Shown here piece by piece: positions 5,493 to 13,559 of a DNA stretch of 13,559 bases. The DNA lies in contig JAKQKW010000440.1 of assembly GCA_029560455.1 (NCBI GenBank), positions 1 through 13,559 of the forward strand, read 5' to 3'. The notes under the pieces are model-generated. The model was not told where the DNA came from, did no database searches, and saw nothing but the letters and a program-made list of their open reading frames with translations. The position numbers were made by a program, and so were the translations under genes. The DNA is from Candidatus Rifleibacteriota bacterium. Lineage in GTDB: Bacteria > Riflebacteria > Ozemobacteria > Ozemobacterales > Ozemobacteraceae. Within the stretch, counting starts at the first letter, position 1, and every line of letters starts with the position of its first letter.

Positions 5493-8020
5493 TGACCTCG
5501 GTTTCTGATGACACGCGCTTCAGCTTTCTTTCAAAAAAACTGAACGCTCTTCTCGGTAATATCAGACAGGAAACCATCGCCGGCAAGCATGGCGAAGACG
5601 GCTTTAACGAAAAATTTGCCGGTGAAATGCGCCTGCTTCGGCAATTTCTGGGTCCGTTTGCCACCCCGGATGTTCTGGCCAAACCCTTTCTCAACGATGC
5701 CTCTGCTGGCTGCTTTCAGCTGCATGCCAGAGGTGACAGGGTTCTTGGCTGGTATTCAACCTGTAATGATTTTTCGGTTCTTGTGTATATTTCGGATAAA
5801 ATCAGAGGCCGACTGAGTGGCCCTGCTTTTCTGCAGAAGCAGTTGAAGGGCAGAATCCCGGGTGTCGATTTTATTCTCATCGATGAACAGCAGCAGAAGC
5901 TTATTCCGCCTCAGGCTGTGCCGCTGAGCAGTCGGGTTTTTCTGAATTTTGGCAAATTTCGCCGGCTGGTGCCGGCAGAGCAACTTGAGTTTGACGGTGA
6001 TTATTTTAACTATCAGAAGCTCAATCAGAGATGGTGGGCTGCGGCGGTAATGCGGCGCGATCTTTTCGCAAGTGTTTCAGCAACGACCGGCCGCTTCATG
6101 GCCAGGATTTTTGTCTGCTTTGCGCTGGTTACATTCATTCTCTACTGCTATTTTATGGTGCATGCGAACCCGCTGCATTCGGTAAAATCGCGGCTTGTAG
6201 CCATTTTTGCCTACATTATTTTCATTCCGGCTCTGGTTTTTACAGTCGTCAGCTTCGACTACCTGAAACAGAAAGAAAAGCAGGTTGTGACTGAAAAGGC
6301 AGTCGAGGCTTTTCAGTATCTGACTTCTATCGATAATCAGTTCAGAGGCTTTTTGCACGCAAAAGCCCGCGAACTGAACCAGACTTTCGCCGGCCTTTTC
6401 CCTGGCGGAGCCGAGAGCTTTGATGAGGTCTTTCTTGCGTCGGCTGCGGCTTCTGTAAATGCCAGATTCAACCCTGATACCTTCGCTTTTTCTGATGCGT
6501 CCGGCAAAGACCTTCTCAAAGCCGCTTATGCAAAGACAATCAAAGACGATTTTCTCAGAAAAACCGGGGCCCGGGAACTGCTGACCTATCTCAACTGCAG
6601 TGCCGCAGACCAGTACAATCCTGACGATGGTATCGCAAATGGCTTTGCGCTGAGTTTTTCAGAGAACCATCAGAAACTGATGCGGTTCACCCTGGCGAAT
6701 ACAACCTATCTGTCGTATCTGAACACATTGAGAAAGTCGGAAACAGGCGAATATACCAATTTGATACAATTGTTCTGGCCTGAAACGCAGATGCATTACG
6801 AATATCTGAACGGCGCGATTGCCGCTTCGACCGCAGCAAAACAAAAGCAGTTCTTTTTCGCGATGCCGGATATGGGAAAATCTTTTCCTGAGTCCGAGAA
6901 TTTTCCAGGGTTACTGGCATTTTTTGACAAGGTTTTGCAGTATGGCCCGTCGCAACAGAAACTCACCGGTCAGGATGGCAGAACCTATCTGATATTCGGT
7001 CAGGGCGGCACCAACGTTAATTCAGCCCTCATGGCGGTTGTTGTCGATAGCGAAACCCTGAATCACGAGATCGGGCGCTTCAGAAATAATCTCTGGATCA
7101 TGGCTGGCCTGAGTCTGTTGATGACGCTAAGTCTTTTTCAGATTCTCGGTTATTACCTGATTCTGCCGATAAATGCCCTGGCCGACGGTGTTGAAATGGT
7201 TAAACAGAGAAACTATTCATACCGCATCGATATGCCGTTCGACAACGAGTTTGGGCAACTGGGCAAATCTATCGATCGCTCTCTCGAAAATCTGCAGGAA
7301 CTCGAAATTGCCAGAACCGTTCAGGAAAGCCTGCTTCCGCAGCAGTCTCTGGCTTTCGGTCCATTCTCTATTGCTGCCAGAACCCGCATAATGACAACGC
7401 TTGGCGGTGATTACTTCGACTTTGTCGTCGATGCCGAAAACAATCTGACGGTTCTGATGGCTGATGTGGCCGGGCATGGCGTACAGGCCGGTCTGTTGAT
7501 GGCCATGGCCAAGAGTGTTCTGCTGCTGAACAATTCAGCCAGGCTCGAACCGGAAAAACTTATGGAAGGCCTGAACCGGACTTTCTGCACGCTGAGAAAA
7601 GCCGAAATCAGTACCATGATGACCGGGCAGGTCGTTCATATAAGTTGCGGGCATGAAATAAGCTTTTTCAATGCCGGGCATTGCCCGCCCTTGATTATAT
7701 CTGATGGCGGCAGAACCGTGAAATTGCTCGAATGTCATTCCCTGCCATACGGCTTTTCGGCGAAACGAAAGTTTTCTGGTATGCCTGTTGATATGCAGCC
7801 TGGCGAGACCATGCTTCTCTATTCTGATGGGATTCTTGAGTGCGTCAATGCCAGCCGCGAAGTGCTCGGCATTGATGGCTTCAAAAGTGCTGCCATGAAG
7901 TCATGGAACGAGAACCCTGAAGTTTTTCTTGAAAACCTTTTCGGAGCGTTCGACAGCTGGGCTGCTTCGCAGCAGGATGACATCAGCTTTGTTCTTATCA
8001 GACACGGAAAAAGCTCATGA
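5492..8020 (+). CDS. Multi-sensor HAMP-PP2C (SpoIIE/RsbU-type) phosphatase, main part
   Basis: This frame encodes 842 residues, the bulk of a membrane serine/threonine phosphatase. In order: the rest of a first periplasmic domain (1-200), a two-helix hairpin in the membrane (about 203-224 and 235-256), a second periplasmic domain (257-532), a last membrane span (about 535-558), a HAMP linker (to about 605) and a PP2C catalytic domain (605-840). The catalytic signatures are all present: GGDYFDF (638-644), ADVAGHG (657-663), NAGH (727-730), SDGILE (778-783) and QQDDIS (827-832), which include the metal-binding Asp residues. In this family the domain removes phosphate from a STAS-type antagonist in partner switching; no such partner is here. 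The ATG at 5492 is probably internal to the original gene. The stop overlaps the next gene as ATGA. Confidence 0.85.
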   Translation: MTSVSDDTRFSFLSKKLNALLGNIRQETIAGKHGEDGFNEKFAGEMRLLRQFLGPFATPDVLAKPFLNDASAGCFQLHARGDRVLGWYSTCNDFSVLVYISDKIRGRLSGPAFLQKQLKGRIPGVDFILIDEQQQKLIPPQAVPLSSRVFLNFGKFRRLVPAEQLEFDGDYFNYQKLNQRWWAAAVMRRDLFASVSATTGRFMARIFVCFALVTFILYCYFMVHANPLHSVKSRLVAIFAYIIFIPALVFTVVSFDYLKQKEKQVVTEKAVEAFQYLTSIDNQFRGFLHAKARELNQTFAGLFPGGAESFDEVFLASAAASVNARFNPDTFAFSDASGKDLLKAAYAKTIKDDFLRKTGARELLTYLNCSAADQYNPDDGIANGFALSFSENHQKLMRFTLANTTYLSYLNTLRKSETGEYTNLIQLFWPETQMHYEYLNGAIAASTAAKQKQFFFAMPDMGKSFPESENFPGLLAFFDKVLQYGPSQQKLTGQDGRTYLIFGQGGTNVNSALMAVVVDSETLNHEIGRFRNNLWIMAGLSLLMTLSLFQILGYYLILPINALADGVEMVKQRNYSYRIDMPFDNEFGQLGKSIDRSLENLQELEIARTVQESLLPQQSLAFGPFSIAARTRIMTTLGGDYFDFVVDAENNLTVLMADVAGHGVQAGLLMAMAKSVLLLNNSARLEPEKLMEGLNRTFCTLRKAEISTMMTGQVVHISCGHEISFFNAGHCPPLIISDGGRTVKLLECHSLPYGFSAKRKFSGMPVDMQPGETMLLYSDGILECVNASREVLGIDGFKSAAMKSWNENPEVFLENLFGAFDSWAASQQDDISFVLIRHGKSS

Positions 8021-10953
8021 ATAAAACTCACAAATCATCATATCGCTTCATCAGCTCGATGATTTTTATCGGGTTTCTGATGCCGGTCATGGCTTTCTGG
8101 CTGATAAACGCGTTTTTTGCCGAACAGAATGCGGAGGCCGAGCTGCGGGCATTCGGAAATCTCGCAGACAGTGCGGCTCAACAGCTTGAGTCACGTTCTG
8201 ACAATTCTGAATTCTGGTGTCACGAGCTGAACCGGCATTTTGCCTCGGCAGAAACTGTCGATAAATTTGTCAGCAGTCTGAAAATGCTTGCTGAAAAACA
8301 TCATGAAAACATTCGCTGGGTTATCTGGAATGCTGACAGTGAGGTTGTTGCCAAAAAAGTCGACAGCCAACATTCTGATAAAAACTGGCCCAGAGTTGGA
8401 AAAATTCTTAAAGAGGCATCAAGGGTCTGGTTTTCTGATTTAGACAAATCTGACGACAGCTTTGTTCGTTCGGTTCTCGGTGAACATCTGCAGACAAAAA
8501 CCTTTGGCCGGGCAACTTTCAGAAACAATCCGTCTCTGAACCGTCTTTCATTTTTTCGCCCGGCTGGCAGTTTCTGGGCCGACTTCAAAGAAAAATCGGG
8601 GGCGATTGTTCTTTTTCCGCCGGGAATAGAAAAGAAAAACCACGGAATAAAAGAATTTCTCAAAGAGTTTAATCTGGGCGGAAGCCGTATTGCTCTTGGC
8701 AAAGATGGTTTTTTCTTTTCGAATATGCCCGAGCAGACGCCTGATAAACTTCTGCAGCTCAAAAAAACTTTTGCTGCTGTGGCTCCAGAAGTTCACAAAA
8801 ATATTACCGGGATTCATACCGGCAGATTTGTCGGCAAAGACCTGTTTTTCTGCCTTTTCAAAATACCCGGTAAAAATGCTGCTGGCCGTAGCACTCTTCT
8901 TTTTGCAGTGGTTCTGGCTTTTTTCTGGGCTCTTGTCTTTAACCGTATTCTGCATGAAAACCTGCATGCATGTATCAGTATCAGATATGTCGTAATTGCC
9001 ATCATCACCTGTTCGAATGTTTTTCCGCTGCTTATAATGGGTATTCTCGGGCAACAGTATATCGAACAGAAGCGCCAGATTCTAATTGAAGAGCGCCGCA
9101 GCGAAGCCGTGAAGTTTTTGCGGCAGATCGAGGGTGAATTCATTGCCGCGACCCATAAAATCAAGAATTTTGCCATTCAGCAGATAGATCAACTGGGTGA
9201 AACACTTCGCCATGAGACCCTGTCGCTTGAAAATACCCTTGATTTCAGAAAGAGCATGGCCAGGGTCGAAGGTAAGTTTATGATTGTTGCGAGCACCACA
9301 TACCCTTCTATCAGTGATGTCGTGTTCATGGGTAAAGACAAAGCTTTTTCCATCGAAGCTCTTGTTCCATCAAGTGAATCGTCACTTGAATTCATCGAAA
9401 CGGCAGATAAAAGTAAACTCGACCGGGTTAAGCTCAATCAGACCATGTGCAAGTGCGGGTCAGCTTTTATTGCTTTTTATAATGGCAGCAGCCTCGCAGA
9501 GCAGGTGCTTACCGAAGTTGAACTCATTATCGAGGCCATTTTCCAGACGAAACTGCATGCGACTTTTCATAAGTTTCTCAGGCTTCTCGAAAATGTTGAG
9601 CACATCGGCATGGGAACGGAAAAACACCCGACCTTTATGCATTTTCTCTCCTTCAATCCTGAGAATCTGGCTGATTACCTGTTTATGTTTCATTTCAATC
9701 AGGGTGTTCATGCCAGGAATTATATGACCAGCATGCATTCTCTTTTTCAGAGAAATATTCATGGCATCAAGGTTGTTTATTCTCAAGGACAGAACCTCAA
9801 GAATCTCGAAATAGCGCCATTTACCGAAAGACTGAAATTAAGGGAACTGTTTGCCAGGTTAACCTCATTTCCTCAACCGCAGGCTGAACTGATTGAACTC
9901 GATGGGCAGACCTGGGTATCTGCAGGGTTTGTCAGCAATGTCATTGGCGATAACAGTTTGATTGCGCTGTCTCCTGTCGATGAAATTGAAAAACTTCTCA
10001 GTATTGAAAAGCGACAGCTTTTCGGCATCATGCTGATAAACATCCTTCTCGTAGCGGGGATCACGCTGATTTTTGTGCAGACACTCATCAGACCGGTCAA
10101 TCTGCTTCAGACCGGCACAGAAGCGATCAGAAGCCGCAACTTCGCTTTCAGAATTCCGTGGTCCGGCAAAGATGAATTCGGTAGAATGGCCCGCGTATTC
10201 AACAGCGCTCTCGCCGATCTTCAGGAAATGAGTCTGGCCCGCGATGTTCAGCAGCAGCTTTTTCCGAAGCAGCAGGTCGAAACCGGCCATTATGATCTTT
10301 TTTGTAAAACCCTCACCATGGCTGATCTTGGTGGCGATTATCTCGACACTTTTCAGCTCAACGATGAAAAATTCGTGATGGTGCTTGGCGATGTCGCCGG
10401 GCATGGGGTCGGCGCCGCCATGATTATGGCGATGGCCAAGTCTGCGATGCTCAATTCCACCGAGCTTCTCGAAAGGCCGGCCGAACTTCTCAACCGTCTG
10501 CATGATCTGATTTATCGCACCAAAAGTAAAAAGCAGAAAAAAATCATGACCTTTCAGTATGTCATGGTCGACAGCCTTGAACACAAGGTCATTTTCTCGA
10601 ACGCCGGCGGCTGTAACCCTTATATAGTAAGGGCGAAAAGCAGAGCCATTGAAGAGCTTGCGGTTCCCGGTGCCGCTCTGGGCTCATTCAAAAATGCAAA
10701 GTTCAATCAGTGCGAGGTAAATCTTGAACCCGGCGACTCGATCGTTCTTTATACCGACGGTCTGGTTGAATCGCGAAATGATCAGGGCGAAGAACTTGGC
10801 TATGATAAATTTAAAAACATGCTGTTAGAAAGCCATTGCGCCGACAGCCAGCAGTTCTATGAACGCATAATGGCGGCCAACCGCCTGTGGCGCCAGAATC
10901 AGCCACCGCAGGATGACTACAGCCTCATGATTCTCAGCCGCCGCCCTGCCTGA
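8017..10953 (+). CDS. Second multi-sensor HAMP-PP2C (SpoIIE/RsbU-type) phosphatase
   Basis: This is an intact 978-residue paralogue of the preceding gene, overlapping it by four bases (ATGA), so translation is probably coupled. The layout is TM 11-33, first periplasmic domain 35-290, TM 291-311 and 323-347, second periplasmic domain 350-665, TM 668-690, HAMP 690-745 and PP2C 745-975. Catalytic motifs are GGDYLDT (772-778), GDVAGHG (791-797), TDGLVES (913-919) and PQDDYS (964-969). The usual NAGH loop reads NAGGCNP (862-868), so its His is replaced by Gly, unlike the neighbour. A CxC pair (C478, C480) lies in the second periplasmic domain. The predicted role is to sense envelope conditions and dephosphorylate a cytoplasmic antagonist protein; ligands and partners are unknown. 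Confidence 0.9.
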   Translation: MNKTHKSSYRFISSMIFIGFLMPVMAFWLINAFFAEQNAEAELRAFGNLADSAAQQLESRSDNSEFWCHELNRHFASAETVDKFVSSLKMLAEKHHENIRWVIWNADSEVVAKKVDSQHSDKNWPRVGKILKEASRVWFSDLDKSDDSFVRSVLGEHLQTKTFGRATFRNNPSLNRLSFFRPAGSFWADFKEKSGAIVLFPPGIEKKNHGIKEFLKEFNLGGSRIALGKDGFFFSNMPEQTPDKLLQLKKTFAAVAPEVHKNITGIHTGRFVGKDLFFCLFKIPGKNAAGRSTLLFAVVLAFFWALVFNRILHENLHACISIRYVVIAIITCSNVFPLLIMGILGQQYIEQKRQILIEERRSEAVKFLRQIEGEFIAATHKIKNFAIQQIDQLGETLRHETLSLENTLDFRKSMARVEGKFMIVASTTYPSISDVVFMGKDKAFSIEALVPSSESSLEFIETADKSKLDRVKLNQTMCKCGSAFIAFYNGSSLAEQVLTEVELIIEAIFQTKLHATFHKFLRLLENVEHIGMGTEKHPTFMHFLSFNPENLADYLFMFHFNQGVHARNYMTSMHSLFQRNIHGIKVVYSQGQNLKNLEIAPFTERLKLRELFARLTSFPQPQAELIELDGQTWVSAGFVSNVIGDNSLIALSPVDEIEKLLSIEKRQLFGIMLINILLVAGITLIFVQTLIRPVNLLQTGTEAIRSRNFAFRIPWSGKDEFGRMARVFNSALADLQEMSLARDVQQQLFPKQQVETGHYDLFCKTLTMADLGGDYLDTFQLNDEKFVMVLGDVAGHGVGAAMIMAMAKSAMLNSTELLERPAELLNRLHDLIYRTKSKKQKKIMTFQYVMVDSLEHKVIFSNAGGCNPYIVRAKSRAIEELAVPGAALGSFKNAKFNQCEVNLEPGDSIVLYTDGLVESRNDQGEELGYDKFKNMLLESHCADSQQFYERIMAANRLWRQNQPPQDDYSLMILSRRPA

Positions 10954-11040
10954 TGCCCTGAGACAACTGCCGGCGATTATTTTTATTATTCCGTTGGCAA
11001 AACCTGTGCGAAAGCATTAGGCTGATTCTGGTCAAATCCA

Positions 11041-11052
11041 TATCTAAAGGCT
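11041..11052 (+). promoter_or_regulatory. Possible -10 element and short leader before the 11053 start
   Basis: TATCTA (11041-11046) lies six bases before the ATG at 11053, the same spacing as at 2498 and 5136. The -35 region is poor (TTAGGC at 11017-11022, 18-base spacer). AAAGG (11046-11050) could serve instead as a Shine-Dalgarno for the second ATG at 11062, so a normal leader is an equal possibility. Confidence 0.3.
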
Positions 11053-12639
11053 ATGACAATTATGAAAAGAAACGCTTTTCTTTATTTGACTACCTTCATG
11101 TGCGGTGCGTCGATAATGGGCGTCGAGATCGCTTCGAGCCGCTTTATGGCACCGTATTTCGGTTCGTCGATGATCACCTGGACAATCAGCATCGGCGTCA
11201 TTCTCGTCGCCATCAGCCTTGGAAATTTCATTGGCGGCCGCATGGCCGATCACCAGAACCCCGAGAGCCGTCTTTACCAGCTGATTCTCTGGGCTTCGAT
11301 CTGGGTGGCCCTGATTCCGATTGTCGGCAAGCACATTATCGTGGCGATTTCGGGTGCCGCTATCGTTCTTTTTCCGGAAAATCCGATCCTGGTCGGCAGT
11401 TTTCTCGCCTGTGCCGTGCTGTTTGCGGTGCCATGCGTCATTCTCGGCGCCACTTCGCCATGCATGATCAAGGTGGCAACCCGCAACCTCGATAATAACG
11501 GCCAGATTGCCGGCGAAATCTATGCTCTCTCGACGCTTGGCAGCATTTTCGGCACGTTTCTGCCGACTTTTTTGACGATTCCGACCCTTGGCACCAATCG
11601 CACCTTCTTTCTTTTTGCCGGCGTTCTGGCGCTGCTGGCTGTGTTAAATGCGCTGCGCAGCCATCTTGGTGGCGCGAAGCCCGGGGTTGCTCTGCTTCTT
11701 ATTGTGATTCTGGCAGTGACGCCTTCTTCGCCGTCGTTCGCATTCTGGGAAAAGCCCCTGTGCGAAGCCGAGTCGATCTATAATTATCTGCTGATCAACC
11801 GCAAAGATGATGTGACAACCCTGTCAACGCATGTTTTTCTCGGTGTGCAGTCGATGTATGCACCTGACATGGGCCTCACCGATCTCTGTTATGACCTGGC
11901 GCTGCTGTCGCACTACTTTCTCAAGCCGGCCGAAAAGCCTGAGAAAGTGCCGGTTCTGGTGCTTGGTTTTGCCACCGGCACCTTTGCCAAGCTCTGCCGC
12001 AAATACTTTCCTGACAGTCAGATCGACGGCGTCGAAATCGACCCCGGTATCGTCGAGGCCGGCCGCAAATACTTTGCGTTGACCGATGACGATGCCAGAG
12101 TATTCGTCGATGATGGCCGGGCCTTTCTGACGAAGACCGACAAAAAATACCGCATTATCTTTCTCGACGCCTTTCAGGACGTAACCTACCCGTTTCACAT
12201 GGCTACCAGAGAGTTCTTTCAGCAGCTGATGCGCAATCTCTCCGACGACGGGGTTCTGGTTATCAACGTCAACATGCGGTCGCAGATAAAACCAGATCTA
12301 GTCAGCTATCTGACCGGTACTCTGCAGGGTCTGTTTCCGAAGGTGATGCTCTGCACGCACCCCGATTACTATAACCGCGTGTTTTTCGTTTCACGCGACG
12401 GGCAGATTTTTGACAATTTCAAAGCCAATTTCGATGCTCTGCCGATCGATCACCCGCTGTTCAAACTTACCCAGCGGGCTTTTCCCGGCCTCAAGGACGC
12501 CGAAAAGTCAGATCTGGTTCTTACCGACGACCTGGCGCCGGTAGAACTGATCGGCTTCAAGGTTCTCAACGAGCAGTTGCGCACCGCTTTCCGCGAAGTT
12601 CTCGTCAGAACCATCCTGCAACTCAAAGACGCCATTTAA
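11053..12639 (+). CDS. Membrane protein fused to a spermidine-synthase-like domain
   Basis: This encodes 528 residues (525 if the ATG at 11062 is used). Residues 8-225 hold about seven hydrophobic spans with MGVEIASSRFMAPYFG (22-37) and LGNFIGGRMAD (56-66), typical of the multi-span half of fused MFS/spermidine-synthase proteins. Residues 240-500 form a Rossmann methyltransferase-like domain of the SpeE type: VLVLGFATGTFAK (301-313, nucleotide loop), GVEIDPGIV (326-334, acidic ribose-binding residues), VDDGRAF (352-358) and FLDAF (370-374). True SpeE enzymes transfer aminopropyl from decarboxylated SAM to putrescine. The loop here reads GFATG rather than the usual Gly-rich GxGxG, and no polyamine genes are near, so substrate and activity are open. 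The gene lies 99 bp after the phosphatases and ends nine bases from convergent hicB. Confidence 0.85.
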   Translation: MTIMKRNAFLYLTTFMCGASIMGVEIASSRFMAPYFGSSMITWTISIGVILVAISLGNFIGGRMADHQNPESRLYQLILWASIWVALIPIVGKHIIVAISGAAIVLFPENPILVGSFLACAVLFAVPCVILGATSPCMIKVATRNLDNNGQIAGEIYALSTLGSIFGTFLPTFLTIPTLGTNRTFFLFAGVLALLAVLNALRSHLGGAKPGVALLLIVILAVTPSSPSFAFWEKPLCEAESIYNYLLINRKDDVTTLSTHVFLGVQSMYAPDMGLTDLCYDLALLSHYFLKPAEKPEKVPVLVLGFATGTFAKLCRKYFPDSQIDGVEIDPGIVEAGRKYFALTDDDARVFVDDGRAFLTKTDKKYRIIFLDAFQDVTYPFHMATREFFQQLMRNLSDDGVLVINVNMRSQIKPDLVSYLTGTLQGLFPKVMLCTHPDYYNRVFFVSRDGQIFDNFKANFDALPIDHPLFKLTQRAFPGLKDAEKSDLVLTDDLAPVELIGFKVLNEQLRTAFREVLVRTILQLKDAI

Positions 12640-12648
12640 CAGCCGAAA

Positions 12649-12975
12649 TTATTGAGAAGTCTTTTCAGTCAGAATGCTGGTGATCCAGCTGTTGATGCTT
12701 TTTCCGGCTTTGAGGGCAGTGCAGGCTACTCTTCTGTGAAGTTCAGAATTCAGGCGCAGAATCAGTTTGCCGGAGAACGGTTTTTCGGGTTCACGGTTAT
12801 GTTTTTCACACATTGCCAGATAATCTTCAACCGAATCTTCCATGGCTTTTCGCAGTTCTGAAACACTCTTTCCCTGAAAAGTGACAACGTCGCGAATCCC
12901 GATAATTTCGCCGTGAAAAATATCAGCGGCATCATCGAATTCCACCCGGCCTATATACCCCTTGTAACTCAGCAT
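12649..12975 (-). CDS. hicB: HicB antitoxin
   Basis: This encodes 108 residues starting MLSYKGYIGRVEFDDA. Residues 1-60 are the HicB partial RNase-H-like domain (DIFHGEIIGIRDVVTFQGKS is typical). Residues 66-105 are a ribbon-helix-helix-like DNA-binding segment (KLILRLNSELHRRV, then a helix ending in INSWITSIL). The antitoxin binds and neutralises HicA and commonly represses the operon. The start is the ATG at 12975, within the end of hicA (seven-base overlap ATGCTGA), with a GGGGTGA ribosome binding site upstream. The frame extends 89 codons further but that part is the antisense-free overlap with hicA in another frame and is not HicB-like. Complete, with no sign of decay. Confidence 0.9.
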   Translation of the reverse strand: MLSYKGYIGRVEFDDAADIFHGEIIGIRDVVTFQGKSVSELRKAMEDSVEDYLAMCEKHNREPEKPFSGKLILRLNSELHRRVACTALKAGKSINSWITSILTEKTSQ

Positions 12976-13226
12976 GGCTTCACCCCGGTATTCAGCAGAA
13001 ATTTTCGCACTGAAACAACAGCTCCACGGTCGGTTTCTTTTTGCGGGTGCGGGCGATGAAAGCTTGCGAATACCCCGTTGAGAATAAATCTGACACGTGA
13101 CCCATTGCCTTCTTCTCTGCATGCGCCTAGAGAAATCAATAGGGATTCTATGTCTTCCCAGCTGATGTTGCTTTTCACTGGCGATGCAAAGATTGATTTG
13201 AGAACTTTGAGATTTTTGCTGTTCAT
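12969..13226 (-). CDS. hicA: HicA toxin (mRNA interferase)
   Basis: This encodes 85 residues from MNSKNLKVLK. The dsRBD-like HicA fold signature is complete: ISWEDIESLLISLGA (21-35), GSRVRFILNG (42-51), FHRPHP (56-61) holding the catalytic His (H57), and a C-terminal VRKFL helix (73-77). HicA toxins cleave translated mRNAs and are held inactive by HicB, here encoded directly downstream with overlapping ends. A TTG nine codons upstream could also start, but ATG 13226 fits the family length. There is no Shine-Dalgarno. A TATCAT element (complement of 13231-13236) lies just upstream, so the transcript leader is probably very short. Confidence 0.92.
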   Translation of the reverse strand: MNSKNLKVLKSIFASPVKSNISWEDIESLLISLGACREEGNGSRVRFILNGVFASFHRPHPQKETDRGAVVSVRKFLLNTGVKPC

Positions 13227-13231
13227 ATTTA

Positions 13232-13252
13232 TGATACCACAAATAAGTATCA
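13232..13252. promoter_or_regulatory. Palindromic candidate operator of hicAB
   Basis: TGATAC (13232-13237) and GTATCA (13247-13252) form a perfect inverted repeat with a nine-base spacer, directly upstream of the hicA start and over the putative promoter (TATCAT on the minus strand). HicB proteins with ribbon-helix-helix tails are known to repress their own operon at such palindromes; binding here is inferred. Confidence 0.5.
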
Positions 13253-13275
13253 ATGCGAAATGGTTGCTGATCGGG

Positions 13276-13559
13276 TTAGTTGTGCAGGTGAGCGAAGGTG
13301 GCGATGCTTTTGAGATCTCTCGTTAAAGGCCAGTCATCGGATAATTGAGCGAGAATTTCGCTTTGGGTTTCGGGGTTCAGGCTAGCAAAATTGCGTGTCA
13401 GTTCTGAGGCTGTAGCTGCAAGACGTTCCTGCCAGCGCAAAAAGTCAGCTTCATCTTCAGCGGTGTTAAGCTTTTCGAGACCGGCTCCGTATGCTGCGGC
13501 CATATACTGAAGGTATTTTGTCTGCGGCTGGTTGTGTTCGCCGTTGCGGGTGATGATGA
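13276..13559 (-). CDS. C-terminal part of an unknown protein, cut by the window edge
   Basis: The minus-strand frame is open from the stop at 13276 to the right edge, about 93 residues. An ATG at 13503 exists, but the frame continues upstream with protein-like sequence (ITRNGEHNQPQTKYLQY), so the true start is probably outside. The visible part is polar and helical (EDEADFLRWQERLAATASELTRNFA), without membrane spans or motifs I recognise. It ends 49 bp before the hicA start, so the hicAB promoter lies in that gap. Confidence 0.6.
   Translation of the reverse strand, partial: IITRNGEHNQPQTKYLQYMAAAYGAGLEKLNTAEDEADFLRWQERLAATASELTRNFASLNPETQSEILAQLSDDWPLTRDLKSIATFAHLHN

Noticed and set aside
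9865..10584. 239-codon open frame antisense to the second phosphatase
   Set aside because: It lies wholly within the conserved HAMP-PP2C coding region; an antisense shadow.
12976..13242. 89-codon N-terminal extension of hicB
   Set aside because: It covers hicA in another frame; HicB similarity starts at MLSYKG (12975), which has its own ribosome binding site.

Overview
The window looks like ordinary chromosomal DNA of a Gram-negative (diderm) bacterium with mid-range GC. Exported and periplasmic proteins, a multi-sensor membrane phosphatase pair, and non-coding DNA holding hairpin repeats and a MITE-like element all fit that. Large multi-sensor SpoIIE/RsbU-type phosphatases next to otherwise unrecognisable exported proteins recall poorly cultivated lineages such as Candidatus Riflebacteria, but this is a low-confidence impression. 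No rRNA, tRNA, phage or CRISPR signature was seen.

Left part (1-2500). A 428-base non-coding lead carries four hairpins with AGGA/TCCT loops and two near-identical CRP-like palindromes. It precedes an unknown exported protein (429-1082). A MITE-like element with nested palindromes (1103-1267) follows. A minus-strand exported lysozyme-like protein (1402-2265) comes next. Between its start and the next gene lies a perfect intrinsic terminator with no plus-strand gene close upstream; with an extended -10 in front it suggests a small RNA of about 78 nt.

Middle (2498-4817). A plus-strand cluster holds a small exported protein (probably leaderless), a 44-residue single-span membrane protein, and a CaxA/YrbG-type Na+/Ca2+ exchanger. 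A convergent minus-strand gene (4143-4817) encodes an unknown membrane-anchored protein. Its divergent intergenic region with the phosphatase genes carries a third CRP-like palindrome, the exact reverse complement of the first.

Right part (5136-13559). Two tandem paralogous phosphatase genes share the layout TM, periplasmic domain, TM-TM, second periplasmic domain, TM, HAMP, PP2C/SpoIIE. The first is split by a one-base frameshift near 5457-5461; when joined it gives 961 residues against 978 in its neighbour. They are the likely core of a partner-switching or phosphorylation-relief signalling output, though no anti-sigma factor or STAS antagonist lies in the window. A membrane-fused spermidine-synthase-like protein follows. 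A minus-strand hicA-hicB toxin-antitoxin pair with a palindrome over the hicA start comes next, then the C-terminal part of an unknown gene running off the right edge.
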